In this document: piece by piece, positions 1-8,332 of the stretch
Layout of the letters: every line of letters begins with the position of its first letter
Numbering within the stretch: position 1 is the first letter of the stretch
Assembly: GCF_000961885.1 (NCBI RefSeq)
Contig: NZ_JZKH01000105.1
Span: forward strand, 1-23,686
Source: Streptomyces rubellomurinus
GTDB lineage: Bacteria; Actinomycetota; Actinomycetes; Streptomycetales; Streptomycetaceae
Length of the DNA stretch: 23,686 nucleotides
Reading direction: 5' to 3'
The notes under the pieces: generated by a model
What the model was told of the DNA's origin: nothing
Database searches by the model: none
Seen by the model: the letters and a program-made list of their open reading frames with translations, nothing else
Translations under genes and position numbers: made by a program

Positions 1-648
1 ACCGGGCCGGACGGCGCCTCGCACCACGGCATGTGGGACATGTCGATCCTCCAGGTCGTCCCCGGCCTGCGGCTCGCCGCCCCGCGCGACGCCGACCAGG
101 TCCGCGCCCAGCTGCGCGAGGCCGTCGCCGTCGACGACGCCCCGACCGTGGTCCGCTACTCCAAGGGCACGGTCGGCCCGGCCGTCCCCGCGGTCGGCCG
201 GATCGGCGGCATGGACGTGCTGCGCGCCGCCGAGGAGTCCTCCGGCGCGCACCGCGCCGACGTGCTGGTCGTCTCGGTCGGCGCGATGGCCCCGATGAGC
301 CTGGAGGTGGCCGACCTGCTGGCCGCCCAGGGCATCACCGCCACCGTGGTCGACCCGCGCTGGGTCAAGCCGGTGGACCCGGCCCTGCCCGGCCTGGCGG
401 CCGAGCACCGGGTGGTCGTCACGATCGAGGACAACGGCCGGGTGGGCGGCGTCGGCTCCACCGTGGCGCAGGCGCTGCGGGACGCGGACGTGGACCTGCC
501 GGTGCGCGTCTTCGGCATCCCGCAGGAGTTCCTGGACCACGCCAGCCGCGACGAGATCATGGCCGAGACCGGTCTGAACGCCCCGGACATCGCCCGGAAG
601 GTCACCGCCCTGGTCGCCGGCCTGGTCGCCGACCGGGTCGACGCCTGA
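1..648 (+). CDS. dxs: 1-deoxy-D-xylulose-5-phosphate synthase, C-terminal part (5' end outside window)
   Basis: DXS condenses pyruvate and glyceraldehyde-3-phosphate to DXP, the first step of the cytoplasmic MEP isoprenoid pathway. The window holds the last 215 codons and the TGA stop. The reading frame is open from base 1, so the gene enters from the left. The first residues ([18 protein letters not shown]) are the well-known DXS motif of the pyrimidine-binding transketolase domain, followed by [12 protein letters not shown] and YSKGTVGP. The C-terminal transketolase domain runs from about residue 75 of the visible part, including [16 protein letters not shown], where the ED.GGVGS motif is typical. 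DXS is usually about 640 residues, so roughly two thirds are missing to the left. The ATG at base 31 is internal and not a start. No downstream gene is co-oriented within an operon-like distance, because the next gene appears to have its own leaderless promoter. Confidence 0.95.
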   Translation, partial: TGPDGASHHGMWDMSILQVVPGLRLAAPRDADQVRAQLREAVAVDDAPTVVRYSKGTVGPAVPAVGRIGGMDVLRAAEESSGAHRADVLVVSVGAMAPMSLEVADLLAAQGITATVVDPRWVKPVDPALPGLAAEHRVVVTIEDNGRVGGVGSTVAQALRDADVDLPVRVFGIPQEFLDHASRDEIMAETGLNAPDIARKVTALVAGLVADRVDA

Positions 649-766
649 CGGCCTACCCCGGACGGCCCAGGCCCGTTCGTCCCGACTTCGTCACAGTTCG
701 CCACGGGACAAGCTGACAATCGCACCGAAAGGCGGGACCGGCGCCACCCGCGCCGATCCCGCCGGG

Positions 767-782
767 TAGGTTGTCAACCGTG
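767..782 (+). promoter_or_regulatory. Leaderless-type promoter -10 (TAGGTT) and GTG start
   Basis: TAGGTT at 767-772 fits the actinobacterial -10 pattern TANNNT. It lies 7 nt before the GTG at 780, so transcription would begin at or next to the start codon. No convincing -35 or Shine-Dalgarno is visible. Confidence 0.5.
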
Positions 783-2306
783 CCGACCCCCACCCGTTCC
801 CGCCTCGCCGGACTGGCCGAGCGCCTGCCCGCGCGCGCCCGTACCCACCTACGCCAGGGGTACTGGACCAGGCTGGTGCCGGTGCTCGCGCTGGTCGCGC
901 TGGCCACCCACCTCCCCTCCTTCGCCCGGCCCGTCTGGAGCCCGGACGAGGGCTTCCTCGCCACCCAGGCCCGGATGCTCGCGGACGGCGGGGTGCTCTA
1001 CGACACCGTGGTGGACCGCAAGCCGCCGCTGCTGCCCTGGCTCTACCAGGCCTGCTTCGCGGTCTTCGGCTCCGCCTCGCTGTGGCCGCTGCGCACCCTC
1101 GCGGTGGTCGCCCACCTGGTTACCGCGATCCTGCTGGCCTCGATCGCCCGCGGCCGCTGGGGCAACCGGGCCGGCGCCGGCGCCGGGCTGCTCTACCTGC
1201 TGGTCTCCATCGGGCTCTCCCCGGAGGACACCCAGGCGGCGACCTTCGAGGTCTTCATGCTGCCCGCCATGGTGGCCGCCTTCCGCTACGCGGAGCGCCG
1301 CCGCTGGCTGGCCGCCGGCATCGCGGTGGCGCTCTGCTCGCTCACCAAGCAGACCGGCGGCGCCGTGCTGCTGCCGGTGCTCTGGATGCTGTTCCAGGAC
1401 GCCCGCCGGCGCGGGGTGCGCTGGCCGCCCGCCCTGTTCAAGATCGGCTTCGGCTTCATCCTGCCGATAGCGCTGGTCGCGGTCATCCTGACCAAGCCCA
1501 AGGGCTTCCTCTTCTGGGTGGTCACCGGCAGCGGCGACTACGCCTCCTTCGGCGGCGCCTGGCTGCAGATGATCGGCCGCGCGCTCGGCAACTCGGCGAT
1601 CCTGGCCGCCGCGGGCCTCGGCTTCCTGCTGCCGGTCGGGCGCCGGCTCTGGCTCAAGCGCCGCCACCGCCCGCTGCCGGTGGCCGGCGAGGAGCACGGC
1701 TCGACCACCGACCTGTGGGTCTGGCTGCTCTCCTCGGCCGTCGCGGTCAGCGTGGGCTTCCACTTCTTCGGCCACTACTACCTGCAGCTGATGCCCGCGC
1801 TGGTGCTGCTGGGCACCGGTGCGGTGGCCACCTCGGCGATCCGCTGGAAGCCCGTCCTGGTGTACACCACGGCCGCCGCCACGGTGTTCTGGGGCCTGGC
1901 GCTGGCCTGGCCGGGGGAGCAGCTGAACCGCAACACCGAGGTCGCCACCGCCGTCGCCGCGCAGACCACCCCCAAGGACACCGTGCTGGTCTGGGGCATG
2001 CACCCCGAGCTGTACTGGCTGGCCGACCGCAAGCCCGCGACCCGCTACCTGACCGCCGGCTTCCTGACCAACTACAGCGGCGGCAAGGACGGCAGCCCCA
2101 ACGTGGGCGAGCAGTTCAGCGTCAACAACGCCTGGCAGACCTTCGACAAGGAGCTGGCCAACAACCTGCCCGAGGTCTTCGTCGACGACTCCGGCATCGC
2201 CCCGTACCAGCCGGTGATGGTCCCGCGGATCGAGAACCTGCTGGACACCCACTACGAGATGGTCGGCGTCTTCGCCGACACCGTGGTCTACCGCCTCAAG
2301 AAGTAA
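780..2306 (+). CDS. GT-C superfamily membrane glycosyltransferase (family 39/ArnT-PMT-like)
   Basis: This is a 508-residue polytopic membrane protein. After a basic cytoplasmic N-terminus (about 1-30) comes a first membrane span (about 31-48). The following extracytoplasmic loop has PVWSPDEGFLATQARML (acidic D56/E57) and VVDRKPPLLPWLY (79-89). These are hallmarks of PMT_2/ArnT-like GT-C enzymes, which transfer sugar from a polyprenyl-phosphate donor on the outer membrane face. Around nine further hydrophobic segments follow. The last about 120 residues look soluble and extracytoplasmic. The acceptor and sugar cannot be told from sequence. The GTG at 780 is chosen over the in-frame TTG at 771 because the TTG overlaps the apparent -10 hexamer. 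The gene stands alone between dxs and a bidirectional terminator. A cell-envelope or glycoprotein role is inferred only. Confidence 0.8.
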   Translation: MPTPTRSRLAGLAERLPARARTHLRQGYWTRLVPVLALVALATHLPSFARPVWSPDEGFLATQARMLADGGVLYDTVVDRKPPLLPWLYQACFAVFGSASLWPLRTLAVVAHLVTAILLASIARGRWGNRAGAGAGLLYLLVSIGLSPEDTQAATFEVFMLPAMVAAFRYAERRRWLAAGIAVALCSLTKQTGGAVLLPVLWMLFQDARRRGVRWPPALFKIGFGFILPIALVAVILTKPKGFLFWVVTGSGDYASFGGAWLQMIGRALGNSAILAAAGLGFLLPVGRRLWLKRRHRPLPVAGEEHGSTTDLWVWLLSSAVAVSVGFHFFGHYYLQLMPALVLLGTGAVATSAIRWKPVLVYTTAAATVFWGLALAWPGEQLNRNTEVATAVAAQTTPKDTVLVWGMHPELYWLADRKPATRYLTAGFLTNYSGGKDGSPNVGEQFSVNNAWQTFDKELANNLPEVFVDDSGIAPYQPVMVPRIENLLDTHYEMVGVFADTVVYRLKK

Positions 2307-2317
2307 CGGCCCCGGAC

Positions 2318-2360
2318 ACGAAGGAGCCCCCGGCGACCAGGTCGCCGGGGGCTCCTTCGT
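2318..2360. terminator. Bidirectional terminator between convergent genes
   Basis: This is a perfect inverted repeat: 21-nt arms at 2318-2338 and 2340-2360 around a single A. It lies 11 nt after the glycosyltransferase stop and 12 nt from the fadB stop on the other strand. There is no U-tract beyond the short TTCGT end, which is usual for high-GC actinobacteria. Confidence 0.85.
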
Positions 2361-2372
2361 ACGGGCTACGCC

Positions 2373-4526
2373 TTACGCGGGCACCGAGGCCACGCCGGGG
2401 GCGAGGAACTTCTTGCCGTTCACCCGCTCCGAGATGCCCTCACGGTCCAGGTACGGGGTGATCCCGCCCAGGTGGAAGGGCCAGCCGGCACCGGTGATCA
2501 TGCAGAGGTCGATGTCCTGCGCCTCGGCGACGACACCCTCCTCCAGCATCAGGCCGATCTCCTGCGCGACGGCCTCCAGAGCGCGGTCGCGGACCTGCTG
2601 CTCGGTGAGCACCGAGTCGCCGAAGCTCAGCAGCTCCAGCACCTCGGGGTCGAGGACCTGCTGGCCGTCCACCCAGGTGTAGAAGCCGCGCTTGCCGGCC
2701 TTGACCACCTTGCCGAGGTTCTCGGAGACGGTGAACCGCTCCGGGAAGGCGCCGGCCAGGGTCTCCGAGACGTGCAGGGCGATGGCCGGGCCGACCAGCT
2801 CCAGCAGCATGATCGGGGACATCGGCAGGCCGAGCGGCGCGACGGCCTTCTCGACGTCGGCGATCGGGGTGCCCTCGTCGATGATGTTCTGGATCTCGCC
2901 CATGAAGCGGGTCAGGATCCGGTTCACCACGAACGCCGGGCGGTCCTTGCACAGGACCGAGGTCTTCTTCAGCTTCTTCGACACCGCGAAGGCGGTGGCG
3001 AGCGAGGCGTCGTCGGTCTTGTCGCCGCGGACGATCTCCAGCAGCGGCAGGATCGCGACCGGGTTGAAGAAGTGGAAGCCGACGACCCGCTCGGGGTGCT
3101 TCAGCTTCGAGGCCATCTCGGTGACCGACAGCGAGGAGGTGTTGGTCGCCAGCACGCAGGTCGGCGAGACCACGTCCTCCAGGTCCGCGAAGACGGTCTG
3201 CTTGACGCCCATCTCCTCGAACACGGCCTCGATGACGAAGTCCGCGTCGCCGAAGGCGGCGGCCTTGTCGAGCGAGCCGGAGACCAGGCCCTTGAGGCGG
3301 TTGGCCTTGTCCTGGCCGATGCGGCCCTTGCCGAGCAGCTTGTCGATCTCGGCGTGGACGTAGCCGACGCCCTTGTCGACGCGCTCCTGGTCGATGTCGG
3401 TGAGGACCACCGGCACCTCCAGGCGGCGGGCGAACAGCAGCGCCAGCTGCGAGGCCATCAGACCGGCGCCGACGACGCCGACCTTGGAGACCGGGCGGGC
3501 CAGCGACTTGTCCGGCGCGCCGGCCGGGCGCTTGGCCCGACGCTGCACCAGGTTGAAGGCGTAGATGCCGCTGCGCAGCTCGCCGCTCATGATGAGGTCG
3601 GCCAGGGCCGCGTCCTCGGCGTCGAAGCCGGCCTGCAGGCTGGCCTTGTCGGCGAAGTCGGCGTCCTTGACGGCCTCGATGATGTCCAGCGCCTTGTAGG
3701 CGGCCGGGGCGGCGCCGTGCACCTTGGCGTCGGCGACCATGCGGCCCCACAGCACCGCGTCGTCCCAGGCCTTGCCGCGGTCGATCGGCTCGCGCTCGAC
3801 GACGACGTCGCCCTTGAGGACCTTGGCGGCCCACAGCAGGGACTGCTCCAGGAAGTCGGCCGGCTCGAAGATCGCGTCGGCGATCCCCAGCTCGAACACG
3901 TCCTTGCCCTTGAGCTGCTTGTTCTGGTTCATCGAGTTCTCGATGACGACCTTGACGGCCTTACCGGCGCCGATCAGGTTCGGCAGGATGGTGCAGCCGC
4001 CCCAGCCGGGGACGAGGCCGAGGAAGACCTCGGGCAGCGAGAAGGCCGGGACGCCCGCCGACACCGTGCGGTAGTCGCAGTGCAGGCCGACCTCGACGCC
4101 GCCGCCCATGGCCGCGCCGTTGTAGAAGGCGAAGGTCGGGACGGGCAGCGCGCCGATCCGCTTGAAGACCTCGTGGCCGCCCTTGCCGATGGCCAGCGCG
4201 TCCGCGTGCTGCTTGAGCAGCTCGACGCCCTTGAGGTCGGCACCGACCGCGAAGATGAACGGCTTGCCGGTGATCGCGGCGCCGACGATCCTGCCCTCGG
4301 CGGCCTCGGCCTCGACCTGGTCCAGCGCCTCGTCCAGCTTGAGCAGCGAGCCCGGGCCGAAGGTGGTCGGCTTGGTGTGGTCGAAGCCGTTGTCCAGGGT
4401 GATCAGGGCCAGCTTGCCGGCCTGCAGCGGCAGGTCCAGGTGGCGCACGTGCGCGGTCGTGACGACCTCGCCCGGGAACAGCTCGGCGGCCTGCTGGAGC
4501 AGCTCAGTGGTGTTGCTCATGCTCAC
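2373..4526 (-). CDS. fadB: Fatty-acid oxidation multifunctional protein: enoyl-CoA hydratase / 3-hydroxyacyl-CoA dehydrogenase
   Basis: This 717-residue protein is the size of E. coli FadB and mycobacterial FadB. It performs two beta-oxidation steps in the cytoplasm: hydration of trans-2-enoyl-CoA and NAD-dependent oxidation of L-3-hydroxyacyl-CoA. The N-terminal crotonase domain (about 30-300) has ITGKPFIFAVGADLKG (85-100) and NGAAMGGGVEVGLHCDY (136-152). Candidate catalytic glutamates are E145 and E166. The NAD-binding domain starts at VGVVGAGLMASQLA (349-362). HFFNP (485-489) supplies the catalytic His, and the C-terminal dehydrogenase domain follows from about 528 (RPAFVVNRIL). The GTG at 4526 overlaps the thiolase TGA as GTGA and has GAGGG six bases upstream. 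An ATG two codons further in (4520) is an alternative start. It is the second gene of a fadA-fadB operon and should form the trifunctional complex with the thiolase. Confidence 0.93.
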   Translation of the reverse strand: MSMSNTTELLQQAAELFPGEVVTTAHVRHLDLPLQAGKLALITLDNGFDHTKPTTFGPGSLLKLDEALDQVEAEAAEGRIVGAAITGKPFIFAVGADLKGVELLKQHADALAIGKGGHEVFKRIGALPVPTFAFYNGAAMGGGVEVGLHCDYRTVSAGVPAFSLPEVFLGLVPGWGGCTILPNLIGAGKAVKVVIENSMNQNKQLKGKDVFELGIADAIFEPADFLEQSLLWAAKVLKGDVVVEREPIDRGKAWDDAVLWGRMVADAKVHGAAPAAYKALDIIEAVKDADFADKASLQAGFDAEDAALADLIMSGELRSGIYAFNLVQRRAKRPAGAPDKSLARPVSKVGVVGAGLMASQLALLFARRLEVPVVLTDIDQERVDKGVGYVHAEIDKLLGKGRIGQDKANRLKGLVSGSLDKAAAFGDADFVIEAVFEEMGVKQTVFADLEDVVSPTCVLATNTSSLSVTEMASKLKHPERVVGFHFFNPVAILPLLEIVRGDKTDDASLATAFAVSKKLKKTSVLCKDRPAFVVNRILTRFMGEIQNIIDEGTPIADVEKAVAPLGLPMSPIMLLELVGPAIALHVSETLAGAFPERFTVSENLGKVVKAGKRGFYTWVDGQQVLDPEVLELLSFGDSVLTEQQVRDRALEAVAQEIGLMLEEGVVAEAQDIDLCMITGAGWPFHLGGITPYLDREGISERVNGKKFLAPGVASVPA

Positions 4527-5740
4527 TTACCACCCTCGAAGTGCGGGTTCTCCCAGATGATGGTGCCGCCCATGCCGAAGCCGATGCACATCGTGGTGAG
4601 GCCGTAGCGGACGTCCGGGCGCTGCTCGAAGCGGCGGGCCAGCTGGTTCATCAGGCGCACGCCCGAGGAGGCCAGCGGGTGGCCGAAGGCGATCGCGCCG
4701 CCGAACGGGTTGACCCGCTCGTCGTCGTCCGCGATGCCGTAGTGGTCCAGGAAGGCCAGCACCTGGACGGCGAAGGCCTCGTTGACCTCGAAGGCCTGGA
4801 TGTCGTCGATGGTCAGACCGGCCTTGGCCAGCGCCTTCTCGGTGGCCGGCACCGGGCCGATGCCCATGACCTCGGGCTCGACGCCCGCGAAGGCGTACGA
4901 GACCAGGCGCATCTTGACCGGGAGGCCGAGCTCCTCGGCGACGTCCTCGGCGGCCAGCAGCGAGGCGGTGGCACCGTCGTTCAGACCGGCCGAGTTGCCC
5001 GCGGTGATGTTGCCGTGCGGGCGGAACGGGGTCTTCAGGCCGGCCAGCGACTCCATCGTGGTGCCCGGGCGCAGCGGCTCGTCCACGGTGGCCAGGCCCC
5101 AGCCGGTCTCGCCGACCTCGGGGTTGGTGTTGCGGATCGAGATCGGCACCAGGTCGGGCTGGATGTCGCCGTTGGCGTACGCCTTGGCGGCCTTCTCCTG
5201 CGAGCGCACGGCGTAGGCGTCGCAGCGCTCCTTGGTGATGTGCGGGAACCGGTCGTGCAGGTTCTCCGCGGTCATGCCCATGAACAGGGCGGACTCGTCG
5301 ACGAGCTTCTCGGAGACGAAGCGCGGGTTCGGGTCGACGCCCTCGCCCATCGGGTGGCGGCCCATGTGCTCGACACCGCCGGCCACGACCACGTCGTACG
5401 CGCCGAAGGCGATGCCGCCGGCGGTGGTGGTCACGGCGGTCAGCGCGCCGGCGCACATGCGGTCGATGGCGTAGCCGGGGACGGACTTCGGCAGGCCGGA
5501 CAGCAGGGCGGCGGTGCGGCCGATGGTCAGACCCTGGTCGCCGATCTGCGTGGTGGCCGCGATGGCGACCTCGTCGATGCGCTCGACGGGCAGGTTCGGG
5601 TTACGGCGCACGAGCTCCCGGATGCACTTGACGACGAGGTCGTCGGCGCGCGTCTCGTGGTAGATGCCCTTCGGGCCGGCCTTGCCGAACGGGGTGCGGA
5701 CGCCATCGACGAAGACGACGTCCCTCGCGGTACGAGGCAC
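4523..5740 (-). CDS. fadA: Acetyl-CoA C-acyltransferase (3-ketoacyl-CoA thiolase)
   Basis: This 405-residue thiolase catalyses the last beta-oxidation step, thiolytic cleavage of 3-ketoacyl-CoA to acetyl-CoA. The nucleophilic cysteine is in DRMCAGAL (C96). NEAFAVQVL and GGAIAFGHPLASSG (H354) are family signatures, and TTMCIGFGMGGTII near the C-terminus provides the acid/base cysteine (C385). The GTG start at 5740 is chosen because GGGAGGAG lies seven bases upstream and the product begins VPRTARDVVFVDGVRTPFGK, as thiolases do. The frame stays open further upstream but with shadow-like composition. The gene is first in the operon with fadB (GTGA overlap). A palindrome and -10 hexamer about 85-110 nt upstream suggest repression by a TetR-type fatty-acid regulator, which is not encoded in this window. 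Confidence 0.93.
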   Translation of the reverse strand: MPRTARDVVFVDGVRTPFGKAGPKGIYHETRADDLVVKCIRELVRRNPNLPVERIDEVAIAATTQIGDQGLTIGRTAALLSGLPKSVPGYAIDRMCAGALTAVTTTAGGIAFGAYDVVVAGGVEHMGRHPMGEGVDPNPRFVSEKLVDESALFMGMTAENLHDRFPHITKERCDAYAVRSQEKAAKAYANGDIQPDLVPISIRNTNPEVGETGWGLATVDEPLRPGTTMESLAGLKTPFRPHGNITAGNSAGLNDGATASLLAAEDVAEELGLPVKMRLVSYAFAGVEPEVMGIGPVPATEKALAKAGLTIDDIQAFEVNEAFAVQVLAFLDHYGIADDDERVNPFGGAIAFGHPLASSGVRLMNQLARRFEQRPDVRYGLTTMCIGFGMGGTIIWENPHFEGGK

Positions 5741-5822
5741 GGGGGCTCTCCTCCCAGGGACCAACATTTCGAGGTGGGCAGGCTGCCGCCGGCGAAGATC
5801 CGAGCGGCGCCGCTTCACCGTC

Positions 5823-5851
5823 ATGCTACCGGTCGGTAACCAACCTGCCCA
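5823..5851 (-). promoter_or_regulatory. Candidate fadAB promoter
   Basis: On the minus strand, TAGCAT (5828-5823) fits the TANNNT -10 pattern. TGGGCA (5851-5846) lies 17 nt upstream and matches TTGACA at four of six positions. A start near 5816 would give a leader of about 75 nt before the SD-preceded GTG at 5740. Confidence 0.4.
5827..5838. promoter_or_regulatory. Candidate TetR-type operator of fadAB
   Basis: TACCG-GT-CGGTA is a perfect 5-bp inverted repeat with a 2-bp spacer. It overlaps the proposed -10 and its spacer, a position where a bound repressor would block transcription. Its size and symmetry suit TetR-family acyl-CoA-responsive repressors. The regulator is unknown. Confidence 0.4.
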
Positions 5852-5921
5852 GGCCCCTCGGAGGGTTCGGCCCGTGTGTCCCGCGACACGTCCGACCAGC
5901 GGCCCTGCGCCGGGGGACGGG

Positions 5922-5957
5922 AAAGGGGACGCCACCCCTCCGGGCGGCGTCCCCTTT
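5922..5957. terminator. Hairpin terminator after RNase D gene
   Basis: AAAGGGGACGCC (5922-5933) pairs with GGCGTCCCCTTT (5946-5957) around a 12-nt loop. It lies 13 nt past the RNase D stop on the minus strand and ahead of the fadA promoter. Confidence 0.75.
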
Positions 5958-5970
5958 TCGTCGTCACTGG

Positions 5971-7224
5971 TCAGCCCTGGGCGGCGGTGGCCGCGGCGGC
6001 GGCGAAGGCGGCCTCCAGCGCCGGCGCCACCAGGTCGACCTGCCACTGCCGGGCGCCGAGCCGGCGCAGCGCCGCGGCGATGCCCTCGGCATCGGCGTCG
6101 GCCGGCGGCTCCCAGGACACCCGGCGGACGTGGTCCGGGGTGATCAGGTTCTCGGCCGGCAGGTGGTGGCGCTCCGCCAGCTCGGTGACGGCGCTGCGGG
6201 CGCCGGACAGCCGGGCGGCGGCCACCGGGTCCTTCTCCGCCCAGGCCCGCGGCGGCGGCGGCCCGTCGTGCGGCGCGGCGGAGGCCGGCAGCTGGTTCTC
6301 CGGGACCTCCCGGCCGCGCTGCACGGCGGCCAGCCACTGGTCCAGCTGGCGGCGGTGCACCCGCGGCCCGAAGCCCTGGACGGCCTGCAGGGCGGCGGCG
6401 TTCAGCGGCATCGCCAGCGCGGCGTTGACGATCGCGGCGTCCGACAGCACCCGGCCCGGGGAGACGTCGCGCTCCTGCGCCATCTTGTCCCGGGCCAGCC
6501 ACAGCTCCCGCACCACGGCCAGCTGACGGCGTCGGCGGATCTTGTGCAGCTGGGAGGTGCGCCGCCACGGGTCGGTGCGCTGGGCAGGGCGCGGGGGAGC
6601 GGCGGCGATCGCCGCGAACTCCTCGAGCGCCCACGCGAGCTTGCCCTGGGCGTCCAGCTCCTGTTCGAGTGCGTCGCGCAGCTCGACCAGCACCTCGACG
6701 TCCAGAGCGGCGTAGCGCAGCCACGGCTCGGGCAGCGGGCGGGTGGACCAGTCGACCGCCGAGTGCTCCTTGGCCAGGCTCAGGCCCAGCACGCTCTCGG
6801 TCATCGCCCCGAGGCCGACCCGGGCGAAGCCGGCGATCCGGCCGGCCAGCTCGGTGTCGAAGAGCCGCTGCGGCCGCATGCCGACCTCGGCCAGGCAGGG
6901 GAGGTCCTGGGTGGCGGCGTGCACCACCCATTCGGCGTCGGCGAGGGCCGCGCCGAGGGCGCTGAGGTCGGGGCAGGCGATCGGGTCGATCAGGGCGCTG
7001 CCGGCGCCCGCGCGGCGGAGCTGGATCAGGTACGCGCGCTGTCCGTAGCGGTAGCCGGAGGCCCGCTCGGCGTCGACGGCGACCGGCCCGGTGCCCGCCG
7101 CGAAGGCGGCGACGGTGTCGGCCAGCGCCTGCTCGTCCACCACGACGGGTGGGATCCCCTCCTTGGGTTCGAGGAGCGGGACCGGGGCTGCTTCTTCTGG
7201 GATGGCTGCTACGGCGTCGGTCAC
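5971..7224 (-). CDS. rnd: Ribonuclease D-type 3'-5' exonuclease with HRDC domain
   Basis: This 417-residue DEDDy-family exoribonuclease is probably involved in 3' maturation or turnover of structured RNAs in the cytoplasm. All three exonuclease motifs are visible: Exo I PVAVDAERASGYRY (D51, E53), Exo II HAATQDLPCL (D107) and Exo III YAALDVEVL (Y171, D175). An HRDC nucleic-acid binding domain spans about 218-300 (RTDPWRRTSQLHKI to LDQWLAAVQ). A second HRDC-like C-terminal region and an Ala-rich end complete it. The GTG at 7224 is preferred because the minus-strand hexamer TACCCT ends 6 nt before it, the leaderless arrangement, and no SD is needed. It is transcribed alone, between whiI and the fadAB operon. 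Confidence 0.9.
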   Translation of the reverse strand: MTDAVAAIPEEAAPVPLLEPKEGIPPVVVDEQALADTVAAFAAGTGPVAVDAERASGYRYGQRAYLIQLRRAGAGSALIDPIACPDLSALGAALADAEWVVHAATQDLPCLAEVGMRPQRLFDTELAGRIAGFARVGLGAMTESVLGLSLAKEHSAVDWSTRPLPEPWLRYAALDVEVLVELRDALEQELDAQGKLAWALEEFAAIAAAPPRPAQRTDPWRRTSQLHKIRRRRQLAVVRELWLARDKMAQERDVSPGRVLSDAAIVNAALAMPLNAAALQAVQGFGPRVHRRQLDQWLAAVQRGREVPENQLPASAAPHDGPPPPRAWAEKDPVAAARLSGARSAVTELAERHHLPAENLITPDHVRRVSWEPPADADAEGIAAALRRLGARQWQVDLVAPALEAAFAAAAATAAQG

Positions 7225-7236
7225 CCACCAAGGGTA
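7225..7236 (-). promoter_or_regulatory. Leaderless-type -10 (TACCCT) of RNase D gene
   Basis: On the minus strand TACCCT (7236-7231) fits TANNNT and is followed by six bases and then the GTG start at 7224. No -35 consensus is evident. Confidence 0.5.
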
Positions 7237-7417
7237 CGACGGTCACCGGGACTGGGAGTGTTGTCGGACTGGTCAGACCGCGTTCGGGAATATGCCGCGC
7301 CGGCTCGTCCGGCACCGTCCGCTGGCCGGGCCGGCCGGAAGGGGGTGCGCGAACGCCCGCGGCGGCCGAGGGGGAAACGTTCCTCCTCAGCCGCCGCAGC
7401 GGGACCGACCGGTCGGA

Positions 7418-8131
7418 TCAGTGGATGATGCCGGTGCGCAGGGCCACCGCGACCATCCCGGCGCGGTCGCCGGTGCCGAGCTTGCGGGCGATCCGGGCGA
7501 GGTGGCTCTTGACGGTCAGTGCCGACAGGCCCATCGCCACGCCGATCGCCTTGTTCGACTGGCCCTCGGCGACCAGCCGCAGCACCTCGACCTCGCGGCC
7601 GGACAGCTCCCGGTAGGCGGTCTGCTGCGGGCCCGGGGCACCGGGGGCGCCCGACGCGCCAGGAGCGCCGGCGGCACCCGGCATGCCCGGCATCCCGGGG
7701 CGGCGCATCCGGCCGGCCAGCCCGGCACCGAGCGGCAGGCCCGGGCGGCCCGGCATCGCGACGTTGGTGCGGGTACCGGTGACCACGTAGCCCTTGACAC
7801 CGCCGGCGAGCGCGCTGCGGACCGCGCCGATGTCGTCGGCGGCGGACAGCGCCAGGCCGTTCGGCCAGCCCGCGGCCCGGGTCTCGGCGAGGATGGTCAG
7901 CCCGGAGCCGTCCGGCAGGTGGACGTCGGCGACGCAGATGTCGCGGGGGGTGGAGACCCGGGGGCGGGCCTCGGCGATCGAGGACACCTCGATCACGTCC
8001 CGGACGCCGAGCGCCCACAGGTGGCGGGTGACGGTGTTTCGGACGCGGGGATCGGCGATGACCACCATGGCGGTGGGCTTGGTCGGACGGTAGGCGACCA
8101 CGTTTGCGGGGTGCTCAAGAAGGACCGACAC
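7418..8131 (-). CDS. whiI: WhiI, atypical response regulator of sporulation septation
   Basis: This 237-residue LuxR/NarL-type response regulator has a receiver domain (about 20-120) and a C-terminal HTH (about 173-237: ELSGREVEVLRLVAEGQSNKAIG, then LTVKSHLARIARKLG). In Streptomyces, WhiI is needed for septation of aerial hyphae and acts as a heterodimer with BldM. The receiver keeps D27 of the acidic pair, D69 (VADVHLPDG) and K113 (VKGYV). The second acidic residue is replaced by A26, fitting the atypical phosphorylation pocket known for WhiI. The start GTG at 8131 has AGGAGG four bases upstream and places D27/D69 at the numbering I recall for WhiI. A Gly-Pro-rich collagen-like linker (about 145-168) separates the domains. 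A sigma-WhiG-like promoter lies about 85 nt upstream. The gene order next to RNase D, DUF3000 and hemE also supports the assignment. Confidence 0.9.
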   Translation of the reverse strand: MSVLLEHPANVVAYRPTKPTAMVVIADPRVRNTVTRHLWALGVRDVIEVSSIAEARPRVSTPRDICVADVHLPDGSGLTILAETRAAGWPNGLALSAADDIGAVRSALAGGVKGYVVTGTRTNVAMPGRPGLPLGAGLAGRMRRPGMPGMPGAAGAPGASGAPGAPGPQQTAYRELSGREVEVLRLVAEGQSNKAIGVAMGLSALTVKSHLARIARKLGTGDRAGMVAVALRTGIIH

Positions 8132-8213
8132 CAGGCCTCCTGCGGGGAGTGGCGGACGGAACCCCGATGGGGGCGGTTTCGGAGTGTTCCGCGTTCGGAA
8201 AGGGTCACAGTCT

Positions 8214-8241
8214 GCTTCGGCAGCATGCGCGCCCGGCTTTA
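8214..8241 (-). promoter_or_regulatory. Sigma-WhiG-type promoter of whiI
   Basis: Minus-strand TAAA (8241-8238), 16 nt, then GCCGAAGC (8221-8214). The WhiG consensus is TAAA-N15/16-GCCGATAA. Six of the eight -10 bases match, including all of GCCGA. The start would fall near 8207. Dependence of whiI on WhiG is established in S. coelicolor. Confidence 0.75.
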
Positions 8242-8246
8242 GCGAA

Positions 8247-8258
8247 AGATCACGATCT
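8247..8258. promoter_or_regulatory. Palindrome AGATC-AC-GATCT upstream of the whiI -35
   Basis: This is a perfect 5-bp inverted repeat with a 2-bp spacer. It starts six bases upstream (minus sense) of the proposed TAAA -35 and is a possible operator, for example for WhiI autoregulation. The binding protein is unknown. Confidence 0.3.
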
Positions 8259-8332
8259 AGTGAGTAACAATACGGACAAATCGCGCATATGAGTGATGCG
8301 ACATGCCCGGAAATCGCACAAAATCGATCAAA

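Noticed and set aside
2472..4607. 711-codon plus-strand open frame opposite fadB
   Set aside because: It is antisense to a fully recognisable FadB with all catalytic motifs, and the translated product is compositionally biased and unrecognisable.
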